Assembly (NCBI RefSeq): GCF_047496725.1
Contig: NC_132980.1
Coordinates: 2,051,001 to 2,115,000 of the forward strand
Length of the DNA: 64,000 bases
Reading direction: 5' to 3'
Origin: Anoplolepis gracilipes
Lineage: Eukaryota > Arthropoda > Insecta > Hymenoptera > Formicidae
This document shows positions 23,459-32,529 of this stretch, piece after piece (the first letter of the stretch is position 1; every line of letters starts with the position of its first letter). A program made the translations under genes and the position numbers. The notes beneath the pieces were generated by a model. It was not told where the DNA came from and searched no databases. It was given only the letters and a program-made list of their open reading frames with translations.

Positions 23459-24400
23459 CTATTCGGAGTCTCTCTCATCTGACGACCTGGAGTCCTCCTG
23501 CAGAGTTTCGGGGAGCCACGGTTCCTCTGTCTCCCACACCTCATACGGAAGCTCACCAAAGAGTTTCCGCAAACAAAGACGATCCTCGTTAAACTGAGGA
23601 GTCACCTCCTCACATCTCCGGTTCTCGGGAGTGTCACCCCAAAGATCGTCACGCACCCATGCGTATAACTCTCTCTCGTGGCGCCGGAACATCCTTTTAA
23701 TTTGTCTATCGTAAATATTTACAAATCCCTTAATTTTTACATCAGCCTGTGACTCGTACTGTAAAAAAACATTATTATTAGTACTATTAGTAACGCTATT
23801 AGTACCAATATTATTAAAAAAAGTAAATACTTACGTTTTTAAATGCTACTATATTTAGCACAACTCTTATTAATTCATGTGATCCCTCATCGTCCTTGCC
23901 AAATAACGCCAGTTTTGAGTAAAAATTATATCCAGTAATGAACATCTCGTGGTGTGGCATCCTTAAAACTTGCGCACTTTAGTCGTTCACAGACTAACAC
24001 AGTCTTGATGAAAGTTTTAACGGAGTTAGCCAACGTCTCGGGAAAGAAAAGTAGGAGATGTATAGCAGCGAGGTCGATAGACAAAAGATCCTTTGAGCCT
24101 TTTTCAGTTTTTTTCAATACATGTGTGTGTATTAAATGAGTTATGTACAAATCGTTTTCTTCTTTCTTCTAAAAAGGCTTTCCTTCTTATTCTTTTTACC
24201 AGTCGCAGCCTCATTTTTTTAAGATGCCTCATTTCCGGAATATGTTTAAATCGCGTATGTTCTATATCGGTATTTTCATCGATCACATTACATAAAAAAT
24301 CTATTTCGTCACGAATCTCGAAAAACAGTTTTAGCGATCTTGTATAAGTCTTTGGTAAACCAATTTCACGATTTTGTAAAAATTGCACTACAGAATTCAT
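23459..24400 (-). CDS. Spliced left-arm Polinton gene, unknown function
   Basis: Last exon 23459-23758 encodes YESQADVKIKGFVNIYDR ... an acidic, tryptophan-bearing end (AWVRDDLWGDTPENRR, PYEVWETEEPW, SSDERDSE). It follows a 76-bp intron (23759-23834, GTAAGT...TTTACAG on the minus strand). The upstream exon, about 23835-24400, starts MNSVVQFLQNREIG and is helical and basic (KKMRLRLVKRIRRKAFLEER), with frame changes near 24140 and 23950 that are either lesions or further small introns. The 3' exon lies within the inverted repeat, so a second copy of it exists at 38656-38853. No known domain recognised. Coding support: splice sites, and the second copy keeps the frame open. Confidence 0.55.
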
Positions 24401-24404
24401 GGCA

Positions 24405-24670
24405 CTACCGAAGGCGTTGTAGTTTATGCGATACTAAACTATTCAAAAGTTATAGCACCGTGTGTGCGGCTGTCGTATGATGAAATCGATTTAAACATTC
24501 GGTTACAAACGTATACGACAAAGCGAGAGATAATATTTTGGCTAAATGATAACATAAACAGAACGTCGACAGTACGGATGTGTGCGCTAAAGAATAACGC
24601 GCCGACAGTACGAATGTTTGCGCTAAAGAATAACGTTTCGCATAGTGAGTGGGCATTAAATAATAAATAT
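24405..24670. repeat. Subterminal inverted repeat, left copy
   Basis: Matches 36465-36715 in reverse complement (TCGTATGATGAAATCGATTT, then a twice-repeated CGTCGACAGTACG / GCGCTAAAGAATAACG block, and CATAGTGAGTGGGCATT). The right copy contains a recognisable piece of the polymerase gene, so these are polB-derived duplicates inside the element. Confidence 0.75.
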
Positions 24671-24935
24671 AATCAGGCGTTCTATAGTATGATGTGGTGT
24701 AAGAATGAAAGTGCTGTATGTGTAGGACAAGGAGTGCATGACGATAAGAAAAGGAGAGCATGATGGTAGGAAAAGGAGATATGGGTGCGAGAGAAAGAAT
24801 AGAGAGGAAGGAGAGCGCGCATGGTGAGAAAAGGACAGCGCTATAGACGTAGGACAAGGAGAGTATGATGTGTAAGGAAAGGAGAGAGCATGATGGTAAG
24901 GAAAGAAGGTGACAGTAAAAGAAATATAAATGTAT
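24670..24935. repeat. AG-rich dispersed repeat, copy 1
   Basis: Sequence built from GTAGGACAAGGAGAG, TATGATGTGTAAGGAAAGG and GCGCTATAG; closely matches 27935-28165 and resembles the AG-rich part of the terminal repeats (22770-22990). Confidence 0.75.
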
Positions 24936-25055
24936 AAAAATTCCAAATTTATTTAAAATTAAAAAAAATATAATTACAGAATATAGAAAATAATACTTGA
25001 ACTATAGTTTTTAATGTAAATATGGGTTGATTGAACCTTCATGATGATGATTCGA

Positions 25056-25532
25056 CTACCAATTGAATATTGTAAATACATTTTGTAAAGCGCAATTTCG
25101 TACATGTCTATCGCAACGCAGAGTAGCATCTAATTTATCTAAAGCAGGAACGTTATCATAGTCGTTATCCAATGTCTCGATAATAAGACCGATTCTCGCA
25201 TCGTCTTCCAGTAAATTTGCCAACCATTCTCGTTTTTCATGTCCTTTGACATACACTCGAGAAGATGCATCTTTCAACGTCACAGCCTCAGTGATTAAAC
25301 GTTTAGCCATGTAGTATGGAACGTTTCCATCTTCCCATTGCAGATTGTGATGTTTTCCAACCAACCATGCAACCTGAGATCTCTCAGACCTCGTGAGCAA
25401 ACGGAATGGTGTAAGACTTGTAAAAATATAATGAGACAGTACAGATCCTTGAGTCAGAATCGCAATTTCTTTCACGATAAATTTTTTATCGATAATAAAT
25501 CCTTGAAGATCCACAAACGTTGGCACAACCAT
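25056..25532 (-). CDS. Conserved Polinton protein of unknown function
   Basis: 158 residues from the ATG at 25532: MVVPTFVDLQGF, then FIVKEIAIL, SHYIFTS, a central WLVGKHHNLQWEDG and a C-terminal basic/acidic helical part. The frame is intact, unusual in this element. I recall similar proteins from insect Polintons, where they are uncharacterised; the DLQGF start with alternating strand-like segments suggests an alpha/beta fold, possibly nuclease-like, but no catalytic set can be named. It is the last gene of the minus-strand capsid block, downstream of the major capsid gene. Confidence 0.65.
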   Translation of the reverse strand: MVVPTFVDLQGFIIDKKFIVKEIAILTQGSVLSHYIFTSLTPFRLLTRSERSQVAWLVGKHHNLQWEDGNVPYYMAKRLITEAVTLKDASSRVYVKGHEKREWLANLLEDDARIGLIIETLDNDYDNVPALDKLDATLRCDRHVRNCALQNVFTIFNW

Positions 25533-25697
25533 AATGAAAAGATATTAGCGAGAATTACGACGATGAACGACTGACGTTAATCATCGAGTATCGCAAGTTT
25601 TTATGTTATATGATCCGGTATGCGATTCTCCAATTTCGTTTACAGAAGATTCGAACGTTGGTTGGTTGATAAGACGAGCGTTCCTGCTCGTGTTGAT

Positions 25698-26897
25698 TCA
25701 TGTAATTTTACGTACTACGTTCGTTAGAGGATTGTATTCGACAACGCGATCATGCAAAATGAGACAATAAGCGGTAGTGTTTACCGGCACATTTTCCTTA
25801 CAATCAAATTCTATTCTTACGTCTACGGTAGCATTTTTCACCGATTCGTTTTGTCGAGAACAATCGATGATTACAAACGGACCGTAAAGTAGAAACAGTG
25901 AGACGGTAAGGCTCGGTTCGAGGTACTCGTATCCGTAATAGTTTTTGCAGAAACGTGTGTATGTGTCGTATAGAATCGATCATCTGTTTTAATCGAAATC
26001 CAGATTCATATCGTCGTACGGATAACATTCCGAGTTCAAATAAAGTTTCACGTTTACTAATTTGCAGTCGTCGAATTTACTCATATCCTTGAGCATAACA
26101 TTCTTCCGACCTGTCTGCAGAGCAAAGATAACGTATCGTGGTTTCTCCAGCTGAGTCGCGGTCTTAATGGCCCACGAATGCTTGGTTGTACGCTGCAACA
26201 GTGGAAACTCGTACAGATCCCACGAGCGAAAATCCATGCTGAGGTAGCGTCCGCTTTCTAGAGCGCGCAGCATAGACAGCTTCTTAATTTCACTCAACAG
26301 CACATGTGGCATTCGCCATTGTATCTTAAATATGTTGATCACAGACTCCATCGCCGAAGCTCCAACCAGACAATTGTTGTCATTGCGCGATCGTATTAAG
26401 ATCAACTCGTAACGAGCGTTAATTACTATGCGTCTGTAATCCTCGCAAAATCCCAATAACATGTAGAGCGGTACGCAAAAATTAAAGTGTCCATTCACAG
26501 TAGTTGGATCACTCCAGCCAGCATTTCTCATAATCACGCTTCTATCGAATGATATTGTTACATAGTTTTTGAGCATACTTGTTATTCCCACGTTTCTGTT
26601 GCGATCAATCTCCACGCCATTGAGTTCGTATCGAATCTCGTCAAACGTGAATGCTACGCAATTATTTTGCAGTACCACATTAGATCCGTCAGTTGGACTG
26701 TTTATTTTCAATTCTCCCTCGATGTATAAGAAACTCTCGTACGGCAATGTATACAGATCCTGTTGTTGTATGGGTATTTTTATCTCGTCACTGTGTCCGA
26801 ACGTTGTGTTGGCAAATGGGTTGTATGCGTGAGTCTCAATCTTGACGATGCGATCGTCAAAGATCGGTTCGTCCGCGATGTTGAGAATGTCAGTCAT
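25698..26897 (-). pseudogene. Polinton major capsid protein (double jelly roll)
   Basis: Start ATG at 26897 (MTDILNIADEPIFDD). The first 302 codons are open and show the strand-rich pattern of the Polinton capsid protein (IQQQDLYTLPYESFLYIEG, FDEIRYELNGVEID). The frame stops at TAA 25989-25991 and again two codons later (TGA), then continues in the same frame for about 95 codons (YARF-like YTRFCKNYYGYEYLEP, VDVRIEFDCKENVP, YNPLTNVVRKIT) to a TGA at 25698. So the coding region is nearly full length but carries two nonsense codons close together. In intact relatives this protein builds the icosahedral shell. Assignment rests on family knowledge of Polinton capsid genes and the neighbouring minor capsid gene. 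Confidence 0.8.
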
Positions 26898-26900
26898 CGT

Positions 26901-27083
26901 TCAAATGTTTCGCACCGCGAATCCCAAAGATTGTAAAAACGCAACGTTTGATGCGTTCAATTTCTTTTTCTTAGTGCAAGATGATTGCGTATTAGCAAAT
27001 CTCGATGTTGTTGTTGTTGTCGCGGGCGTCGTAAAAATTGTGTTGTCTCTCACGTCTTTCGATCCGTTCAGCACGAGCGTCAC
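26901..27083 (-). CDS. Small conserved Polinton protein
   Basis: 60 residues, between the major and minor capsid genes, ending four bases before the major capsid start. It has a T-rich run (TTPATTTTTSR), a KKKK patch and a C-terminal NASNVAFLQSLGFAVRN, a short motif I associate with small Polinton proteins of unknown role. It could be a virion cement or core component by position only. The first codon used is not certain. Confidence 0.5.
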   Translation of the reverse strand: MTLVLNGSKDVRDNTIFTTPATTTTTSRFANTQSSCTKKKKLNASNVAFLQSLGFAVRNI

Positions 27084-27086
27084 ACG

Positions 27087-27853
27087 CTAATTTTGCCGCC
27101 GTCGTACATGCACTCTAATGGTGATCTTTTCTCCTCGAAAATCGAGTAATCGTCCTTCCTGATCGATAACGCATAACGTTAAATCCGTAATGCTCCGTAC
27201 GATGATCGGTAGGTAAATGATGTGCGCCGGTGTTTCCGATATCTTATATCCTGGTGGTACCCTCGGTGAAAATTCATGTATCGTATGAACGAGTTTACTG
27301 TTGTTGTACGCACCCGCGGTGACATTACATTCGACGCGAATAATGTTCACGTTGATAATGTTAATCGGCACGTCCGACTCGTACCATTTTCGCGGCTGCA
27401 GTATACGGTTCGAGAATCCTAGCAGCGATCCAATGTTGTTAGACTTGCTAAAATTGATTCTGTAGGCGCATTTGTGATCTCGCTCCGCATCGTATTGTAA
27501 TTAGCGCGGAGCACTATCGGCCATTCTCCAGCCTCAAAGTCATCGTCGTCAGTTTGTTTTTTATCACCATCACGAACTGTGTGTTGCGAACGTTTTCGTG
27601 AAATTGTTTTTTTCAAAAATTCATGTATCGCTTGCAGCTCGTACGATCCCTCGGGAATCATAATTTCCGCATCGTCTTTGCCAAAGTAAAATTTATTATT
27701 CGAGGAATTCACGTTCGATATCGTGTTATAACTTTCAAAATCCGCTAGACCGAGTTCGTATTCACCATCGCTTAAATCTACGGTGGGCGAGTAATTTGCC
27801 GCGAGAACGCTACTCTTCCCAGTCAGCGTGAATGTCATAGACATGTTGACCAA
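27087..27853 (-). pseudogene. Polinton minor capsid (penton-like) protein
   Basis: Start ATG at 27853 (MVNMSMTFTLTGKS). The N-terminal part (27419-27853) has LSDGEYELGLADFESYN and GSYELQAIHEFLKK; the C-terminal part (27087-27371) has NIINVNIIRVECNVTAG, HTIHEFSPRVPPGYKI and LLDFRGEKITIRVHVR. The two lie in different frames, with the shift near 27420 (GSLLGFSNRIL appears in the second frame directly after it). In intact Polintons the single-jelly-roll minor capsid protein occupies the five-fold vertices. Its position next to the major capsid gene supports this. Confidence 0.75.
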
Positions 27854-27873
27854 ACTGTTTAACGAATACTAAA

Positions 27874-28376
27874 TTAAATAGCGCAATGTATGTCTTTAAA
27901 TTCGCGTGCATCGACCGCTCGGAGAAACTGCAAGCACAATAGAGCGTAGGACAAAAAGAGTACGACGTGGTGTAAGAAGGAAGGCGCTATAGGCGTAGGA
28001 CAAGGAGAGCATGATGGTGAGAAAAGGGTAGCGCTATAGGCGTAGGACAAGGAGAGCATGATGGTGGGAAAAGGGCAGCGCTATAGTCATAGGACAAGGA
28101 GAGTATGATGTGTAAGGAAAGGAGAGAGCAAAGGAGAAGGCTGCAGTAAAAGAAATATAAACGTAACTTATTAAGATATTAAAAGTATTCTTGACACATT
28201 TCCAATAAATTACGTATTTCGATTAAAAAAATATATCAATGTAACTTATTATTATATAATGTACAGGAAGAAAGATATGATTTTATAAAGAAGATACATA
28301 GCGATATATATGTTTAATATATAATTTTTATTCAAAATGTGTTTTCATACATATAATGTGTATGTGTTAAAATTTA
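27874..28376. repeat. Duplicated protease 3' end plus AG-rich repeat
   Basis: 27885-27930 repeats the end of the protease gene (28377-28415: GCGTGCATCGACCG.TCGGAG, antisense to FLRAVDAREFK). Between the two lies an AG-rich block (27935-28165) that matches 24670-24935, then A+T-rich DNA. This looks like an internal insertion that duplicated about 45 bp of the protease gene. Confidence 0.65.
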
Positions 28377-28741
28377 AATTCGCGTGCATCGACCGTTCGG
28401 AGAAACTGCAAGCACAAGTGTCCGCAGATGCTTTGATTATAAGTTTGATAGGATGTATGATTATAATCTATTTTTGACACATTTAAATATCGTATCAATT
28501 CATTCGGCGGGCGAAGATTGCCAAAACTGTCAAAATATATAGCGCGATTCCCTCTCTTTGCATACGCTACCCAGTGAGTACCCGAGCCTTTAGCGTTATC
28601 CAAATTTAAGATGCCGCTCTCGTTTCGATATATACCGCCGATCGGTAATGAATCACGCATAAAAACACCTCTAAAATACGGAATGCGCATACGTTTTGCT
28701 AGTTGCAGCAGTTGTACGTTGGTAGTTGCACCCTCTGGCAT
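28367..28741 (-). CDS. Polinton cysteine protease (adenain/Ulp1-like)
   Basis: About 124 residues from the ATG at 28741 (MPEGATTNVQLLQLAKRMRIPYF). The triad is visible: His in GTHWVAY, Asp in YFDSFGNL, the oxyanion Gln in TYNQS and the Cys in ICGHLCLQFL. The frame is open. In Polintons and adenoviruses this protease cleaves virion precursors during maturation. It overlaps or abuts the basic pVI/pX-like gene upstream, in the same minus-strand block. A duplicate of its 3' end lies at 27885-27930. Confidence 0.85.
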   Translation of the reverse strand: MPEGATTNVQLLQLAKRMRIPYFRGVFMRDSLPIGGIYRNESGILNLDNAKGSGTHWVAYAKRGNRAIYFDSFGNLRPPNELIRYLNVSKIDYNHTSYQTYNQSICGHLCLQFLRTVDAREFKF

Positions 28742-29064
28742 TTTTAGTGTCTCTTTGACGTTTTTTTTCCTTCTTTCTCATTGAGATTCCTCGTCTGTAT
28801 TTGTATGGCACGAGATACAATCCGCGACCTTCCATGGCGCGATTGTGACGTAGCATCTCTTGAAACTACTTGCGTAGCTTTTCCGTCGTTTACCATCTTT
28901 GCTACACCAGCCGCTCCACCAATCAGAGATCCAAGAGCACTTAACACTGGTAGAATCGGTAATACGCCCCCACGTTTCGCTACCGGAAGTATTCGTTTTT
29001 TCGTAATCTTTTTCTTCGTCGATGACTTTTTCATCCCCATACCCATTTTCGTCTTTGCTTTCAT
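28671..29064 (-). pseudogene. Basic hydrophobic virion protein (pVI/pX-like)
   Basis: Start ATG at 29064. There is a lysine-rich N-terminus (KKSSTKKKITKKRILPVAKR) and a glycine-rich hydrophobic segment (GGVLPILPVLSALGSLIGGAAG). Near 28860 the conserved continuation HNRAMEGRGLYLVPYK appears in another frame, so there is one frameshift. The layout (basic end, Gly/Ala amphipathic segment, maturation-protease neighbour) resembles adenovirus pX/pVI-type core or membrane-lytic proteins; this functional reading is inference. Confidence 0.6.
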
Positions 29065-29164
29065 GGCCGTCCAAACGGCATACGCTTTGAAAATTTATAC
29101 ATATATTCAAAATCGCTTCAATAACCAAAATATCAATATTTGGAAAATTTACTATCATCGATAG

Positions 29165-29584
29165 ATGAAATTGGTTACTTTATGTTCTCTAATAACAGCG
29201 ATGTCATTCCATCGAGAGAGGCTTCCCAATTCGGTTTTTATCTTTGATGACGTGGCATGCGACAAGCAAGATACGATAAGAGAGTACTTCTCAATGGGTC
29301 GACACTCAAGCGTCGATTGTTTCTATCTCTGTCAAACGTATGCCAAGATACCCAAGCATCTTATACGCGACAATGCTAATCTGTTGATTTTATTTAAACA
29401 AGACGGTACAAACTTGCGACATGTGTACAACGATCATGTAAATACTGACATGTCGTACGATGATTTTAGCGCGTTATGTCAAAAATGTTGGCAGCACAAG
29501 TATGGATTTCTAATAATTGACAAAAACAGTTCAATGAGCAATGGACGTTACAGAAGAAGTTTTAATGAATTTACGGTACCGTAA
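29165..29584 (+). pseudogene. Polinton packaging ATPase, C-terminal half only
   Basis: FtsK/HerA-type (A32-like) genome-packaging ATPase. Retained: the Walker B strand SVFIFDDVACDKQ, then YFSMGRHSSVDCFYLCQTYA, IPKHLIRDNANLL, and a C-terminal KYGFLIIDK. The Walker A P-loop and the preceding ~100 residues are missing; upstream sequence directly abuts the start of the divergent pVI/pX-like gene, so the 5' part has been deleted. The remaining frame is intact. Confidence 0.8.
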
Positions 29585-29649
29585 AATGATCAGTTGCTAT
29601 CGAAACATTGACAGAGCATCGAAACATTGACAACGTCTACATAAAAAAC

Positions 29650-30643
29650 ATGAGTGATAACAGTGATCGTGAAAAGATTGCGCGAAAAATTGTACAGACG
29701 AGGGAGTCAATTCGCAAAAAATATCGCGCGTTAAAAACTGGTAAAATTGAGGAAGATGTAGCGTTGGAGAAACAGTTTAAGCCGATTAGCGAGTTTCTAA
29801 AACAGCTTGTTCAAAATACCATCGATATAGAATCCGACGTATCGAAAATCGAGCCGTTCGATATACTCGAAAAAGACCATGTGGAAAAGAAAATTATTAA
29901 AGTTAAAAAACGACCAAGAATCTCATTGAATGATTTGAGCTCAAAGCAAAAACGATTAAATGTCTCATTAAATGATTTGCCGATAACTTTTATACCGAAT
30001 CAAAGACGAACGATACCGGACACAACTACTCAGATAGAAATTGCGCAACCGCGTCAATTATCGTACGAGCAACCACCCGTCGACGAAATTTTTGAAACCA
30101 CACCCGATTCGTTGGTTACAACGGTACAACGTGAATTGCAAACGTCCGCAGGTGTAAACATATTTCGAGAACATTTAGGTCCACTCGGACAAAAATATCT
30201 ACTCACTGTTATGAATCAAGATAAAGATAAAGCTATGGATTATGTGTACGGCATTAAGTTTTCTAACGATGGAATAATCTTCGGTGATAAACATTTTGAC
30301 GTAGACAAAAATGATAATATAATTATCAATGAAGTAAAAATATACGGGAACGCCGGGTCTCTATGAATTAATTTTCAAAAAAATCCCCGACGATGAAATA
30401 TATACCGAAGATGATTTGCTTAAATATAAAAGTATATTACTAGCGACGAATGCGCATAAACGTGGGAACAAAGCACATAATCCAGTATTAGAGACTAAAG
30501 GATATAAGTATAAAAATGTAATTACACCGTTACTTTCTAAAAAAGCTGGAAAAGGTATACTACCGCGTGCTATGACTCTAAACGACAATAAGATCGACTA
30601 TGTGCACTGGAACGAAATTTGGCTTATTCGATTCAAGAAATGA
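29650..30643 (+). pseudogene. Conserved Polinton protein with coiled N-terminus
   Basis: Starts MSDNSDREKIARKIVQTRES at 29650, giving a charged helical N-terminus, a repeated RISLNDLSSKQKR / NVSLNDLP motif, then KYLLTVMNQDKDKAMDYVYGIKF. A single extra G near 30346 shifts the frame; homology continues as YELIFKKIPDDEIYTEDDL, YKSILLATNAHKR, VITPLLSKKAGKGI and NDNKIDYVHW to about 30640. I recognise this as a recurrent Polinton gene of unknown function in insects. It follows the ATPase on the same strand with a short gap. Confidence 0.6.
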
Positions 30644-30965
30644 TGCAATCGGTACAAACGGCTCTTGGGATAGATTGGTAAAAAGTTATGTGCACGAAAA
30701 CGCTCTGTGTCGCGTCGTTACAGACTTCGATGCGAGGTCGCGTAAGATTCGGCGTGTAGCGCAACCTGAGGCTGACAGCGATGCCGTCAACAAATTGTAC
30801 GTGCAGTCCTGCGTTAAAAGATTAATGAATCGACAGAAAGAATCAGACGAGAAGCTTACTTCGCTTGAGAAGGACGTGCGAGCATTACAGATTGCGCTAA
30901 ACAAACTTCAACGCGCGGCTAACGCTAACTCAGAGACAGCTATCAACCTGAATGAGCATCAGTGA
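30600..30965 (+). CDS. Putative fibre-like Polinton protein
   Basis: About 121 residues (MCTGTKFGLFDSRNDAIG...). The central TDFDARSRKIRRVAQPEADSD AVNKLYV resembles the short beta motif of phage and virus fibre shafts (new element, residual position, DAV-K-YV), and the C-terminal part is a coiled coil (KLTSLEKDVRALQIALNKLQ). That combination suggests a trimeric attachment or fibre protein, as an inference. It overlaps the previous gene's 3' end (30600-30643) in another frame and the next gene by a few bases. Confidence 0.5.
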   Translation: MCTGTKFGLFDSRNDAIGTNGSWDRLVKSYVHENALCRVVTDFDARSRKIRRVAQPEADSDAVNKLYVQSCVKRLMNRQKESDEKLTSLEKDVRALQIALNKLQRAANANSETAINLNEHQ

Positions 30966-31360
30966 ACGGGTTAGAAGCGGCTATCGAACGGTTATCGAAC
31001 AGCTACGAAGGATTATCGAACGGCTGCGAACAAGTATCGAACCGCTACGAAGAATTACCGAACTGCTATCTAACTACAATGAGTGGCAGTGGTAGTGAAC
31101 GACCTAGCAGCAGCAGCAGCAACAGTCTCGAACGAGGCTATGAGCATTTCAAGGAGGGCTGCGAACGAGGCTACAAACACGTTCTTCACGGCTACACTCA
31201 AGGTTACGAACAACTCAAGAACTCCTACGATCGTTCGAAAGACGTCTGTGAACGAGGCTACGAACGGGTCAAAAGCGGCTACGAACGAATCAAAAACGAC
31301 TGTGAAAAAGGTTGCGAACGGATTAAGAACGATTTTCAAATAGGTGAAGGACGGCGGTGA
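30962..31360 (+). CDS. Tyr/Cys-Glu-Arg repeat protein, unknown
   Basis: The frame is open from a GTG at 30962; the first ATG is at 31079. It encodes a serine-rich spacer then repeated 11- or 12-residue units such as GCERGYKHV, GYEQLKNSYDRSKD, CERGYERVKSGYERIKND and CEKGCERIKND. The upstream part has a matching repeat (LSNSYEGLSNGCEQVSNRYE). The 11-residue periodicity with Y/C, E and K at fixed positions suggests an extended amphipathic helix or coiled coil. No family recognised. The position next to the fibre-like gene hints at a virion role. Confidence 0.45.
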   Translation: MNGLEAAIERLSNSYEGLSNGCEQVSNRYEELPNCYLTTMSGSGSERPSSSSSNSLERGYEHFKEGCERGYKHVLHGYTQGYEQLKNSYDRSKDVCERGYERVKSGYERIKNDCEKGCERIKNDFQIGEGRR

Positions 31361-31469
31361 AGGACGGCGGTGAACAACGCAAGAACGGATTAAGAACGGG
31401 TCAGAAAACGCGAAAAAACATAGAAAAAACGGAACTTAAAAAACGATTATTAAAGAACGATAAACGCAA

Positions 31470-32462
31470 ATGAGTGATAAAAAAGCAAACAACAAACAAC
31501 CATCAAGAAAAACTGACAAAACAAAGAATCAACATAGTTTGGAGAGACGGCAGTTGGTAAACGAACTGCACGCGCCAGCGAGAAAAAATTTTCCCCGAAG
31601 ACACGTCATAGTGCGGGGATACGATGATCTGTGGCAAGCCGACATCGTCGAGATGCGGCGGTATGCTCGAGTCAACAAAGGGATACAATTACATACTCAC
31701 TGTTATCGATGTGTTGAGCAAGTATGCGTGGGTCGTACTGCTCAAGAGTAAAGGTGGAAGCGAGACGGCCGATGCAATTACAGAGATAATTCGAGACGAT
31801 GCGAGATGCCCGAAAAATTTTCAAACCGATCAAGGAAAAGAATTTTACAATGCAAATGTACAAAACCTCATGAAGAAACACAATATTAATCATTATTCGA
31901 CATATTCCGTCATGAAAGCCTCGATTGTGGAACGCTTCAATCGTACTTTTTGAAGAATAAAATGTGGAAAATGTTTACGCTCAATGGAAACTACAAGTGA
32001 ATCAACGAACTATCGAGACTCGTTGAAGAGTACAACACGCAAAAACATCGCACTATCGGTATGAGACCTGTCGATGTTACTCCAGCCGTCGCGGAGAAAC
32101 TTTTAAATACGGTGTACAGCAACGTAAAGATTGCGGCGCCGGCGAAATTTAAAACAGGCGATTCGGTGCGCGTGAGTAAATTCAAGACTTTATTCGAAAA
32201 AGGCTACACACCAAATTGGACCACCGAAGTGTTTGAAATTGTTAAGATACAGAAAACTAATCCTGTGACATATATATTAACAGATTCGCGCGGAAATCCC
32301 GTCGCCGGTGGATTTTACGAATACGAACTACAACGCGTTGCTAATCCCGATATATATCTTGTGGAAAAGATATTGAGGAAGAGGGGGGATGAAGTTTTTG
32401 TGAAATGGTTGGGATTCGATAGTTCACGGAATTCTTGGATACATAAAAATAATGTATTGTAA
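31470..32462 (+). pseudogene. Polinton retroviral-type integrase with chromodomain
   Basis: Start ATG at 31470. DDE core: first Asp in YDDLWQADIVEM, second in FQTDQGKEFYN, Glu in ASIVERFNRTF. The C-terminal end contains an SH3-like region (FKTGDSVRVSKFKTLFEKGY) and a chromodomain-like block (YLVEKILRKRGDEVFVKWLG). Lesions: a frameshift near 31680, an extra T near 31950 that ends the frame, and a TGA at about 32000. The zinc-binding N-terminal domain is not evident. In intact copies this protein joins the element ends to host DNA, producing the 6-bp duplication seen here. Confidence 0.9.
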
Positions 32463-32529
32463 AAATATAACAATATATTATATAAAGTTTACATATATAT
32501 AATATTCAAATATATACACTTTTTTCTTT

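Larger units (their letters stand above)
22165..23673. repeat. Polinton left terminal inverted repeat (1509 bp)
   Basis: Matches 38639-39971 in reverse complement. The terminal bases are AGTAGATATAATAAG. It contains G-runs of up to eight and three ~34-bp G-rich units (about 22260-22370), an array of 36-bp units (22519-22770), AG-rich repeats (22800-22990), and the last exon of a Polinton gene (23459-23673). It is about 175 bp longer than the right copy, mostly through extra 36-bp units. Confidence 0.93.
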
